Assembly: GCA_003217735.2 (NCBI GenBank)
Contig: CP031585.1
Coordinates: 1,041,501-1,105,500 of the forward strand
Reading direction: 5' to 3'
Origin: Marinibacterium anthonyi
GTDB taxonomy: Bacteria; Pseudomonadota; Alphaproteobacteria; Rhodobacterales; Rhodobacteraceae
Length of the DNA stretch: 64,000 bases
Below are positions 52,737 to 60,381 of the stretch, in pieces; position 1 is the stretch's first letter, and each line of letters begins with the position of its first letter. Below the pieces are notes generated by a model. It did no database searches. It was not told the origin of the DNA and saw nothing but the letters and a program-made list of their open reading frames with translations. A program made the translations under genes and the position numbers.

Positions 52737-53687
52737 TCAGAGCGGGGTAAGCACGCACTCGTCCAGCAGGCGTTCGGTGACCTCCGGGTCGCACAGCCGT
52801 GTGGCTTCGGTCATGCAGGCGGCCGAGGCGGCGGCGACCCCGTAGCGCAGCGCGTCCTTGGCGGCCGCGCCCCGCGCGCGCGACAGGGTATAGGCGCCGA
52901 CGAAACTGTCGCCCGCGCCGACCTTGCTGATCACCTCGACCACCGGTCCGGTGCAGTGCCAGCTTTGCGCGTCGTTCGACAGGACCGATCCGTCCGGACC
53001 CCGCGCCACGATGACCTGGCGCGCCACGCCCTTGACCACCAGCGAACGGGCGAAATCCGCGCTGTCCTGGCGCGAGGGCAGGGGGTGGCCGGCCAGTTCC
53101 TCGGCCTCGGCGCCGTCCATGCGCAGCGTGTCGATGGCCTGGCGCGGCGCGCCGGCCAGCGCCGTCAGGGCCGGGCCCGAGGTATCCACGATCAGCCGCG
53201 CGCCCCGGCCGGTGACATGTTCGGCCAGCATCGAGGGGAACTCCTTGGCCACCCCGGGCGGCTGGCTGCCCGACAGCACCACCAGCGTGCCGTCCCCCGC
53301 CGACTGGTCCACCGAACGCAGGGCGCGGGCGACGTCGGCTTCGGTCCAGTCGGGGCCGGGCATGACGAACCGGTACTGCAGGCCGGTCGCGGTTTCGGTG
53401 ACCGACAGGCTTTGCCGGGTCTCGCCGGGCCCCTGGAAGGCCACCGTGGGCACGCCTTCATGGGTCAGCAGTTCCAGCAGCCGCGCGCCGGTGGTGCCGC
53501 CGATGGCGACCAGCGCCGTGGCCTGCCCGTCCAGCAGCCGTACGGCGCGCGCCACGTTGATGCCGCCGCCGCCGGGATCGACCTGCGGGGCGCTGCAGCG
53601 CAGCTTGAGGTCGGCCAGGACCTGGGGGGCCGTGGTGGCCAGATCGACGGCCGGGTTCAGGGTGATGGTCAGGATGTCCGTTCGCAT
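52737..53687 (-). CDS. PfkB-family hexose-phosphate kinase (1-phosphofructokinase type)
   Basis: This 316-aa ribokinase-fold sugar kinase has the start TLTITLNPAVDL seen in FruK/PfkB/LacC, the substrate loop VDPGGGGINVARAV, and the catalytic GAGDSF motif (VISKVGAGDSFVGAY). It should phosphorylate a hexose phosphate such as fructose 1- or 6-phosphate, but no fru or tag genes lie near. Its 3' end is followed by repeats and the stem-loop at 52633. Confidence 0.88.
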   Translation of the reverse strand: MRTDILTITLNPAVDLATTAPQVLADLKLRCSAPQVDPGGGGINVARAVRLLDGQATALVAIGGTTGARLLELLTHEGVPTVAFQGPGETRQSLSVTETATGLQYRFVMPGPDWTEADVARALRSVDQSAGDGTLVVLSGSQPPGVAKEFPSMLAEHVTGRGARLIVDTSGPALTALAGAPRQAIDTLRMDGAEAEELAGHPLPSRQDSADFARSLVVKGVARQVIVARGPDGSVLSNDAQSWHCTGPVVEVISKVGAGDSFVGAYTLSRARGAAAKDALRYGVAAASAACMTEATRLCDPEVTERLLDECVLTPL

Positions 53688-53808
53688 GCGCCGACGCTAG
53701 GCCCGCCGGGGGCCGCGGTCAAACCTCGGCGTTCACCCGTGGCGGATCCGGACGTTGACAAATGGTTAAAACGCCTCTGCAAGCCATTGATTTCATTGAG
53801 GCGGAAAA

Positions 53809-53826
53809 TGTCCCACGCGTGGGACA
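53809..53826. repeat. 18-bp perfect palindrome
   Basis: TGTCCCACGCGTGGGACA is a perfect 18-bp palindrome one base beyond the metallopeptidase stop (53828-53830). A second element, CGCCTC...GAGGCG (53772-53803), lies just outside it. It may be a terminator, an operator or a recombination site; I cannot tell which. Confidence 0.7.
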
Positions 53827-53827
53827 C

Positions 53828-54217
53828 CTATTCCCACCAGGGATCGATTTCGGCGATATCATCGTCCGACCAGCCGAAGTGATGGGCAAATTCGTGGACC
53901 AGCACGTTGGTCACGATATCCTTCAGCTCCACATCCCCCCGGTCCCGCCATTCCGCCAGGATCGGCTGGCGGAACAGCCAGACCATGTCCGGCCCGGATG
54001 CCTGATCGAAGAAGCTCTTGTCCGGCAGGGGGATGCCTTCGTAGAGCCCGGTCAGCTCAAGCCGGTCATCGATCCCCAGATCCTTCAGCATCTCTGCCGA
54101 AGGCCAGTCGGCCACCTGCACGACCACGTCCCGCGCGGCGTCCCGGAAGGCGGCGGGCAGGGCGGCGCGGGCCTGTTCGGCCAGTGCCTCGATATCGGGC
54201 GGGTGTGCGTGCGTCAT
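53828..54217 (-). CDS. small zincin-like metallopeptidase
   Basis: This 129-aa protein has the zinc motif H108-E-F-A-H112 followed by HFGWSDDDI, matching the small bacterial MtfA-unrelated 'metallopeptidase family' found across alphaproteobacteria. There is no signal peptide or second domain. I chose ATG 54217; the longer frame upstream lies antisense to the oxidoreductase. It is divergent from the FAD oxidoreductase, whose start region overlaps its own. Confidence 0.82.
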   Translation of the reverse strand: MTHAHPPDIEALAEQARAALPAAFRDAARDVVVQVADWPSAEMLKDLGIDDRLELTGLYEGIPLPDKSFFDQASGPDMVWLFRQPILAEWRDRGDVELKDIVTNVLVHEFAHHFGWSDDDIAEIDPWWE

Positions 54218-54296
54218 GATCGCAGATCTAGGTCGCGCGCGGGGTGCGCGCAATTCCCCTGATGACAGCGGCGCGGTGATGGATATGGTCCGCGCC

Positions 54297-55628
54297 ATGC
54301 CAGGACCTACACCCACCCCCGTCACATCCGATTCCTCCCTTCCGTCCTGCGTGGATGTCGTCGTCATTGGCGGCGGCATCGTCGGCGCATCGACCGCGCT
54401 TGAGCTGGCCGAACGCGGCCAGTCCGTGCTGCTGGCCGAGAAGGGCGAGATCGGGGCCGAGCAATCGTCGCGCAACTGGGGCTGGGTGCGGCTGTCCTTG
54501 CGCGACCCGCGCGAGATCCCGTTGATGATCGAGGCGATCCGAATCTGGGAAGGGCTGGAAGAACGCACCGGCCGCAACCTGGGCTACACGAAATGCGGCA
54601 TCCTGTTCGCCGCCGCCGGAGAACGCAGCCGCGCGGGATACGAGAATTGGGCCAGGCACCTGGAACCGCACCAGATCGCCTGCAGCGTGGTGGACGGGAC
54701 CGATTTCGACGACCTGCTGCCGGGCCATCGCATCAAGACCAACGGCGCGCTGTTCACCCCGATCGACGGGCGGGCGGAACCGCAGTGGGCGGCGCCGGCC
54801 ATCGCCGAGGCGGCCCGCGACCGGGGCGCGTATGTGATGACCAATTGCGCGGTCCGCGCGCTGGACCTGTCGGCGGGCAAGGTGACGGGGGTGTTCACCG
54901 AAAAGGGCCGGGTGGCCTGTGACGCGGTGGTGCTGGCGGGCGGCGCGTGGTCGCGGCTGTTCGCGGGGAACGCAGGCATCGAGCTGCCACAGCTGAAGGT
55001 GCTGAACACCGTGCTGCGCACGACCCCGGTGGAGGGCGGGCCCGAGACGTCGGCCTGGACCGACGATTTCGCCATCCGCAAACGCGCCGACGGCGGCTAT
55101 ACGATCGCCACGGGCGAGGGCAACGTGGTGGACATCGTGCCTGACAGTTTCCGCCTGATGCGCCAGTTCTTCCCGGCGCTGAAGGCCGAATGGAACGCGC
55201 TGCAGTTCCGCCTGTCTGACCGTTGGTGGACCGAGATGCGGATGAAGCGCAAATGGCGCCCCGACGAGGTGACCCCGTTCGAGGAAGCGCGCATCCTGGA
55301 CCCCGATCCGCACCTGAAGCTGCGCGACGCCAGCTGGACGGCGGCGAAGAAGGCCTTTCCGGTGCTGGAAGGCGCGGGGATCGAACAGAGCTGGGCCGGG
55401 CTGATCGACGTGACGCCCGACGCGGTACCGGTGATTTCGGCGGTGGACGAGGTGCCGGGGTTCCATATCGCCACCGGTTTCTCGGGGCACGGGTTCGGGA
55501 TCGGACCCGGGGCGGGGCGGCTGATGGCCGATATCGTGATGGGCCGGACGCCGGTGGTGGACCCCCACGAGCTGCGCCTGTCGCGGTTCCACGACGGATC
55601 GCCGATCAAGATCATGGAAGGGTTCTGA
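54297..55628 (+). CDS. FAD-dependent oxidoreductase (DAO family)
   Basis: This 443-aa flavoenzyme has the N-terminal dinucleotide motif VVVIGGGIVGASTALELAERG and a C-terminal DAO segment (FHIATGFSGHGFGIGPGAGRLMADI). The family includes D-amino-acid dehydrogenases, sarcosine and glycine oxidases; the substrate is unknown. Starts at 54216, 54279, 54285 and 54297 are all in frame; I prefer 54297 (MPGPTPTPVTSD), which matches the usual length before the Rossmann motif. It is followed by repeats before the convergent transglutaminase. Confidence 0.85.
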   Translation: MPGPTPTPVTSDSSLPSCVDVVVIGGGIVGASTALELAERGQSVLLAEKGEIGAEQSSRNWGWVRLSLRDPREIPLMIEAIRIWEGLEERTGRNLGYTKCGILFAAAGERSRAGYENWARHLEPHQIACSVVDGTDFDDLLPGHRIKTNGALFTPIDGRAEPQWAAPAIAEAARDRGAYVMTNCAVRALDLSAGKVTGVFTEKGRVACDAVVLAGGAWSRLFAGNAGIELPQLKVLNTVLRTTPVEGGPETSAWTDDFAIRKRADGGYTIATGEGNVVDIVPDSFRLMRQFFPALKAEWNALQFRLSDRWWTEMRMKRKWRPDEVTPFEEARILDPDPHLKLRDASWTAAKKAFPVLEGAGIEQSWAGLIDVTPDAVPVISAVDEVPGFHIATGFSGHGFGIGPGAGRLMADIVMGRTPVVDPHELRLSRFHDGSPIKIMEGF

Positions 55629-55649
55629 GGCCCGGTAAGATCGCGGTTT

Positions 55650-55725
55650 CAGGCCACTTTTCAGGCCAGCTTTGTCAGGCCAAATTCTTTCAGGCCAAGT
55701 TCTTTCAGGCCAAGTTCTTTCAGGC
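55650..55725. repeat. 15-bp tandem repeats after the transglutaminase stop
   Basis: On the minus strand the transglutaminase gene's last codon and stop, GCC-TGA, are repeated in 15-bp units (GCCTGAAAGAACTTG twice, then GCCTGAAAGAATTTG), then in shorter 14-bp and 12-bp units. The first three copies keep an in-frame TGA; the array decays toward the FAD oxidoreductase stop. Confidence 0.9.
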
Positions 55726-56520
55726 GCGTGTCACCTGGACCGATTGCGACAGCAGTTCGGCGGGGGCTTGGGAATCCATGAAGGCGATGTCGTAGGCGTC
55801 GCGGCCCACGGCGATGATGGCCATGCTGTCGGCCGAACACATGCCCGTGGCATCGACCAGGTGCCAGCCGCCGCCGCCGCTGTCGTCGTCGTCGTCCCGG
55901 AGCCAGACCTGGGTCACGGCGTGGAAGTCGGGCGGGACGACATCGGGGCTGTAGACGGCGACCATGCGGGCCGGGATCTGGGCGGCGCGCACCATCGAAC
56001 ACATCAGGTGGGCATAGTCGCGGCACACGCCCTGGCGGCCGGCGAAGGTTTCCAGCACGTTGGTATCGGCATCCGATGAGCCGGGCACATAGGTCAGGTT
56101 CGCTTCGATCCAGTCGCGGATGGCGGCGACCTTGGCGCCGCCCGAATGGTCCTGGAACCGGCGGGCGACAAAGGTGACGAACTTGTCGGACTGGCAATAG
56201 CGCGACGGGCGCAGGTAGGGCGCGACCTGGCCGGGGATGTCGTGCAGCGGGGCGGCCGCCAGCGTGGTCAGCCCGTTGGCGGGGCGGGTGATATCCAGAC
56301 TGGCGGTGTAGGTCAGGCGCATTTCGGTCCTCGGGATCTGCGCCCAGATCCGTTCGCCCACGTGGGCATCGCCGTGGATGCGCGTGATCGCGGCGTCGCC
56401 GATGTCGAGGGTCGCGGTCAGGATCTTTTGCCCGTCGGTCCGGGCCGCTTCGAGCGCCAGGAAGACGGTATTGGGCCGGGTGAAGCGGTAGTGCAGGTCG
56501 ACGTCGATCTGAAGGCGCAT
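55720..56520 (-). CDS. transglutaminase-like protein
   Basis: This 266-aa protein has the transglutaminase core Cys-His-Asp: GVCRDYAHLMCSMVRA, FHAVTQVWL and WHLVDATGM. Bacterial members are often peptidases or cross-linkers of unknown target. It has a hydrophobic N-terminal beta region but no signal peptide. I chose ATG 56520; the frame continues upstream into the MBL gene's 3' region. It follows the MBL gene in the same direction. Confidence 0.87.
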   Translation of the reverse strand: MRLQIDVDLHYRFTRPNTVFLALEAARTDGQKILTATLDIGDAAITRIHGDAHVGERIWAQIPRTEMRLTYTASLDITRPANGLTTLAAAPLHDIPGQVAPYLRPSRYCQSDKFVTFVARRFQDHSGGAKVAAIRDWIEANLTYVPGSSDADTNVLETFAGRQGVCRDYAHLMCSMVRAAQIPARMVAVYSPDVVPPDFHAVTQVWLRDDDDDSGGGGWHLVDATGMCSADSMAIIAVGRDAYDIAFMDSQAPAELLSQSVQVTRA

Positions 56521-56657
56521 CAGGGGATTTTCTTCCGTTTCGGGGTCTGGTCCGGATGATGCTAGGGGGTGCGGGGCGGGTCCGAAACGCCTGTGCGGGC
56601 GATTGGCGCGTGTTGCGCGGAAATTCCGGGCGAATGCGGTGTTATCGCGCGTCGCGG

Positions 56658-56691
56658 GTCCGCACGCGACCCCCAGGGGCGGCGTGCGGAC
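56658..56691 (-). terminator. terminator after the MBL gene
   Basis: GTCCGCACGC and GCGTGCGGAC form a perfect 10-bp stem 5 bp after the MBL stop. The 14-base loop includes CCCC and GGGG that can extend the stem. No U-tract is visible, so it may also stabilise the mRNA end. Confidence 0.7.
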
Positions 56692-56696
56692 CGGGA

Positions 56697-57626
56697 TCAG
56701 CCCATCATCTGGTAGGAGACCGGGACGAAGCGGAAGCCGTCGCCGCGCGGTTCGACGTAGCCGGCGGCGGGGAAGGGCATGTGGTAGCCGATCATCGGGA
56801 CCTTGTCGGCCGCCAGCATCGACAGGACGCGGCGGCGCGAGGCGGAGGCCATGTCCTTGTCGCTGTCGAAGGAGGTGTGCCAATCGGGGTTCTGGAACGG
56901 CCAGACGTAGTGGTTGGCGGTGTCGGCGGCCAGCACCAGCTGCTGGCCGCCGCTGTCCAGCATGTAGGTCATGTGGCCGGGCGTGTGGCCGAAGGCGGCC
57001 ATGGCGGTGACCCCCGACACGACGCTGTCGCCGTCTTCGATGAAGGTCATCATGTCGGCGAGGGGATCCACGTGGGTGGTCATCTGCTTGGCCACGCCGC
57101 TGTCGGGCAGGGCCTTCCAGCCGTCGTATTCGGCGCGCCCCGTCACGTATCTGGCGTTGGCGAAGGTGGGCGCGCCGTCGGTCATCAACCCGCCGATGTG
57201 GTCGCCGTGCATGTGGGTGATTACCACGATGTCGATGTCGTCGGTGGTTTTGCCGGCCTCCTGCAGGGCCTTTGCGATGCCGCCCTGGCCCAGGCCGGTG
57301 TCGAAGAGGATCAGTTGCGATCCGGTGTCGACGAGCGTCGGGGTGAAGTAGAACCGGGCCATGTCGGCGGGGATGAAGTTGTCTTTCGAGACCTCTTCGA
57401 ATTCCGCCTGTTCGACGTTGACGCCGAAGATGTCCTTGACGCCGTCGCGCGGGATGGACCCGTCGAGAAGCGTGGTGACGCCGAAGTCGCCCAGCTGGAA
57501 GCTGCGGGCGTGGGGCAGGGCGGCGGCGGCCGGGCCGGCGGCGCGGGCGGGGGTCGTGGCGGTGGCGGCAATCGGAAGCGCGGCGCCGCCGATCAGCGCA
57601 GCGCGCCGGGTGAGGGGCAGTGTCAT
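56697..57626 (-). CDS. exported MBL-fold metallohydrolase
   Basis: This 309-aa protein has the metallo-beta-lactamase metal motif H138-M-H140-G-D142-H143 (VVITHMHGDHIGG) and further ligands in GHTPGHMTYML. The N terminus has twin arginines (LTRRAALIGGAALPIA), probably a Tat signal peptide for export of the folded, metallated enzyme. Members of this group include lactonases, so hydrolysis of acyl-homoserine lactones is one possibility given the luxRI pair, though that is only speculation. The start is ATG 57626. Confidence 0.85.
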   Translation of the reverse strand: MTLPLTRRAALIGGAALPIAATATTPARAAGPAAAALPHARSFQLGDFGVTTLLDGSIPRDGVKDIFGVNVEQAEFEEVSKDNFIPADMARFYFTPTLVDTGSQLILFDTGLGQGGIAKALQEAGKTTDDIDIVVITHMHGDHIGGLMTDGAPTFANARYVTGRAEYDGWKALPDSGVAKQMTTHVDPLADMMTFIEDGDSVVSGVTAMAAFGHTPGHMTYMLDSGGQQLVLAADTANHYVWPFQNPDWHTSFDSDKDMASASRRRVLSMLAADKVPMIGYHMPFPAAGYVEPRGDGFRFVPVSYQMMG

Positions 57627-57733
57627 GGGATGTCCTCCTTGTCGATGGGCGAAAGGATAGACCGGTCTTCGTCCGGGGCGTGTGAAATGGCGGTCAACTT
57701 TCCGTGTGTCGCGTGGGGTGGAGGGGGTTTGAA

Positions 57734-57760
57734 GGGGTATTTGGAAAGAGAAAGAAGCAG
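57734..57760 (+). repeat. intergenic GGGGTATTTGGAAAGAGAAA motif, before gltX
   Basis: A near-identical copy of the motif at 34466-34491, located in the divergent MBL-gltX spacer. It is flanked by G-runs (57720-57735 and 57764-57820). Confidence 0.6.
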
Positions 57761-57890
57761 CGGTGGGGGGGCGCGAAATGACGGGGGGGCGCGCGGCCTT
57801 TGCAAGGGGGGCGGGGCGGGCATGAGTGTCCGCGAACTGGACAATCGCGGCCCCGCGTGACAAAGCGCAGACCGGATCCAGGAGAGTGTC

Positions 57891-59216
57891 ATGACCACCA
57901 CCCGCTTTGCGCCGTCGCCCACCGGCTATATTCACGTGGGCAACCTGCGGACCGCCCTGATGAACTACCTCATCGCCCGCAAGGCAGGCGGCACGTTCAT
58001 CCTGCGCATCGACGACACCGACCCCGACCGGTCGAAGGAAGAATACGTCGACGCGATCAAGCAGGACATGGAATGGCTGGGGCTGGAATGGGACCAGTTC
58101 GAACGACAGTCGTCGCGGCTGGACCGCTACGAGGACGCCGCCCGGAAATTGCGCGACATGGGCCGGTTCTACGAGGCCTGGGAAACGCCGACCGAGCTGG
58201 ACCTGAAGCGCAAGAAGCAGCTGAACATGGGCAAGCCGCCGGTCTATGACCGGGCGGCACTGGCCCTGTCGGAGGACGAGAAAGCCGCGCTGACGGCCGA
58301 GCGCGGCAAGGGCGTGTGGCGGTTCAAGCTGGATCACGAACGGATCGAATGGGCCGACGGGATCCTGGGCGATATCTCGATCGATGCGGCCTCGGTTTCG
58401 GACCCGGTGCTGATCCGCGCCGACGGGCAGATCCTGTACACGCTGGCTTCGGTGGTCGATGACGTGGACATGGGCGTGACCAACGTGGTGCGCGGATCCG
58501 ACCACGTGACCAACACCGCGACCCAGATCCAGATCATCCGGGCGCTTGGCGGCACGCCGCCCGCTTTCGCGCACCATTCGCTGCTGACCGGCCCGCAGGG
58601 CGAGGCGCTGTCGAAACGGCTGGGCGTGCTGGCGCTGCGCGACCTGCGCGAGGCCGGAGTGAAGCCGATGGCGCTGCTGTCGCTGATGGCCCGGCTGGGG
58701 TCGTCGGACCCGGTGGAGCTGCGCACCGGCATGGACGAGCTGATCGAAGGGTTCGATATTTCCCGGTTCGGATCGGCGCCGACCAAGCTGGACCCCGATG
58801 ACCTGTACCCGCTGACCGCGCGCTACCTGCAGACGCTGCCGCTGGCGCAGGTGAAGGACGAGGTGGCCGCCGCCGGTGTGCCTGACGACCTGGCCGAGCC
58901 GTTCTGGTCGGTGATGAAGGAGAACATCACCACGCTGAAGGACCTGGGTCCCTGGTGGGACATGCTGCGCGATGGCGCGACCCCGGTGGTGGAGGAGGAA
59001 GACCGCGATTTCATCGCCTTCGCCTTCGGCCTGCTGCCCGAACCGCCCTATGACGACACCACCTGGAGCGCCTGGACCACGGCGGTGAAGGAACAGTCGG
59101 GGCGCAAGGGCAAGGGGCTGTTCATGCCGCTCAGGAAGGCGCTGACGGGGCAGGCGCGCGGGCCGGAGATGGCCGCGCTGATGCCGCTGATGCAGAAGGT
59201 CAACAAGACGTTCTGA
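57891..59216 (+). CDS. gltX: glutamyl-tRNA synthetase
   Basis: This 441-aa class I synthetase charges tRNA-Glu (or tRNA-Gln in organisms that use the transamidation route). It has the HIGH-like PSPTGYIHVGNLRTAL near residue 10 and the KMSKS variant SKRLG (about residue 244). Length is typical for bacterial GltX. Alphaproteobacteria often have two paralogues; this cannot be distinguished here. It ends in a stem-loop terminator. Confidence 0.94.
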   Translation: MTTTRFAPSPTGYIHVGNLRTALMNYLIARKAGGTFILRIDDTDPDRSKEEYVDAIKQDMEWLGLEWDQFERQSSRLDRYEDAARKLRDMGRFYEAWETPTELDLKRKKQLNMGKPPVYDRAALALSEDEKAALTAERGKGVWRFKLDHERIEWADGILGDISIDAASVSDPVLIRADGQILYTLASVVDDVDMGVTNVVRGSDHVTNTATQIQIIRALGGTPPAFAHHSLLTGPQGEALSKRLGVLALRDLREAGVKPMALLSLMARLGSSDPVELRTGMDELIEGFDISRFGSAPTKLDPDDLYPLTARYLQTLPLAQVKDEVAAAGVPDDLAEPFWSVMKENITTLKDLGPWWDMLRDGATPVVEEEDRDFIAFAFGLLPEPPYDDTTWSAWTTAVKEQSGRKGKGLFMPLRKALTGQARGPEMAALMPLMQKVNKTF

Positions 59217-59222
59217 GGTGTT

Positions 59223-59255
59223 CCCTCGTGGCGCCGGGGGCCGGTGCCACGAGGG
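59223..59255 (+). terminator. gltX terminator
   Basis: CCCTCGTGGC and GCCACGAGGG form a perfect 10-bp stem with a 13-base G+C-rich loop, 6 bp after the gltX stop, followed by TATTGCTTG (no strong U-tract). Confidence 0.7.
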
Positions 59256-59369
59256 TATTGCTTGTGGTGTCCTCAGGGGGGCATCCGGGCTGCATCGTGT
59301 GACGGGCAAGGGTCCGCTTGGCGGACGAAGCGGTCATTCGTTCTGTGCGAACCGGCCTTGTTCGTAAGG

Positions 59370-59630
59370 TCATGTCCAAATACTTTGATCCGCAAATATC
59401 GCAGCCACGACAGCTTCAGCTCGCTCTAATGATGTTGGGCCTTCGCCAAGCCCCATGTGTTCGGATTCGATATACACGAGATAGCTGACGACCTGCTCGC
59501 GCGGTTCGCCGCGCCTTAAGTGCGAAGCGGCGGAAATGAGATAGGTGTCATACTCGTCGGCAATCCTGAGGTTTGCCTCTTCGCTCAAATCTCCGGAGAA
59601 CCGCCCCTTAAGACCTATTGGATCCCACAA
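59370..59630 (-). CDS. small hypothetical protein, non-canonical start
   Basis: An 86-aa ORF starting at TTG 59630 encodes a helical, acidic protein (ADEYDTYLISAASHLRRGEP, YIESEHMGLGEGP), similar in feel to small hypothetical proteins of alphaproteobacteria. The frame continues upstream with plausible residues (HPRVKLSKLRDIGWALWDPIG) to a TAA, but without ATG, GTG or TTG before the TTG at 59630, so the 5' end may be damaged or use an unusual start. The locus is more AT-rich than its neighbours, and a TATAAT lies just upstream (59708-59713 on the minus strand). Confidence 0.5.
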   Translation of the reverse strand: MWDPIGLKGRFSGDLSEEANLRIADEYDTYLISAASHLRRGEPREQVVSYLVYIESEHMGLGEGPTSLERAEAVVAAIFADQSIWT

Positions 59631-59803
59631 CGCCCAACCGATATCGCGGAGCTTCGATAGCTTGACGCGGGGATGGGGGAGCGCCTTTATCGTTGATAGC
59701 CCGTGAAATTATAGGTCTCAACTAGCCTATTTTTTATCGCGACCGTCCGCAACGAGCTCACAGCCGTCATTCCGCATTTGCCTGGGGAAGGCTCGGCGCG
59801 CCC

Positions 59804-60373
59804 TTACCGATGCGTGACGATCTGCACGTCCCGCGCCGCCAGCTCCGCATCCACGAAATCCCGCTCCGCCGCTGTCAGCACCTGGTGGCGCGGGTAATGC
59901 GGTTCGGCGCGGTCGTTCAGGACCGGGCTGTCCCAGCCCTCGGTCGTGTCGAAAAACCGTCGCGCGCCGTCTTCGCCGAAGACCTGGAGGTAGCCCTGCA
60001 CCACCACGTCTAGATAGCTGAGCAGGATCGGGTGGGGGATGTCGGGGACATGCTGGCTGTGGTCGGGGACGGCGTAGATGGCGATGGACAGCGCGCGGGG
60101 AACCTTGTGGATGACCTGGTCGGTCACGCGGTGGCGGTCATAGGCCCATTCGCGTTCGTCCAGCGCCGACCAGTCGTTGCCGGGGACATGGGCGATCATG
60201 CCTTCGATTTCCGCCGCAGGGTCGGGGACAGCGGTGAGGAACGCGACCTCGCGCAATGTGGTATAGCGCCAGGCGCGTTTCCAGCCGCGGATGCGGGCGG
60301 GGTGGGCATCGGTAAAGCCATGGGTGGCGCGGTTCACGAGGCTGCCGTAGCCGAAGAAGAACGGGTCTGACAT
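59804..60373 (-). CDS. gamma-glutamylcyclotransferase-fold protein
   Basis: This 189-aa protein has the GGCT loop FFGYGSLVN at its N terminus and a likely catalytic Glu in DEREWAYDR. Family members cleave gamma-glutamyl compounds or are amine-forming cyclotransferases, and gshB elsewhere in the window makes glutathione, a possible substrate by inference. I chose ATG 60373; the frame continues upstream into the FtsX permease gene. It is 8 bp after that gene and may be in its operon. Confidence 0.85.
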   Translation of the reverse strand: MSDPFFFGYGSLVNRATHGFTDAHPARIRGWKRAWRYTTLREVAFLTAVPDPAAEIEGMIAHVPGNDWSALDEREWAYDRHRVTDQVIHKVPRALSIAIYAVPDHSQHVPDIPHPILLSYLDVVVQGYLQVFGEDGARRFFDTTEGWDSPVLNDRAEPHYPRHQVLTAAERDFVDAELAARDVQIVTHR

Positions 60374-60381
60374 GTCGGTTC

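Noticed and set aside
55650-55725. CRISPR array or IS end
   Set aside because: Contiguous short tandem units without spacers or a transposase.
59256-59369. Possible short gene downstream of gltX on the plus strand
   Set aside because: The 61-codon frame is Cys/Arg-rich with no ribosome site and resembles non-coding spacer.
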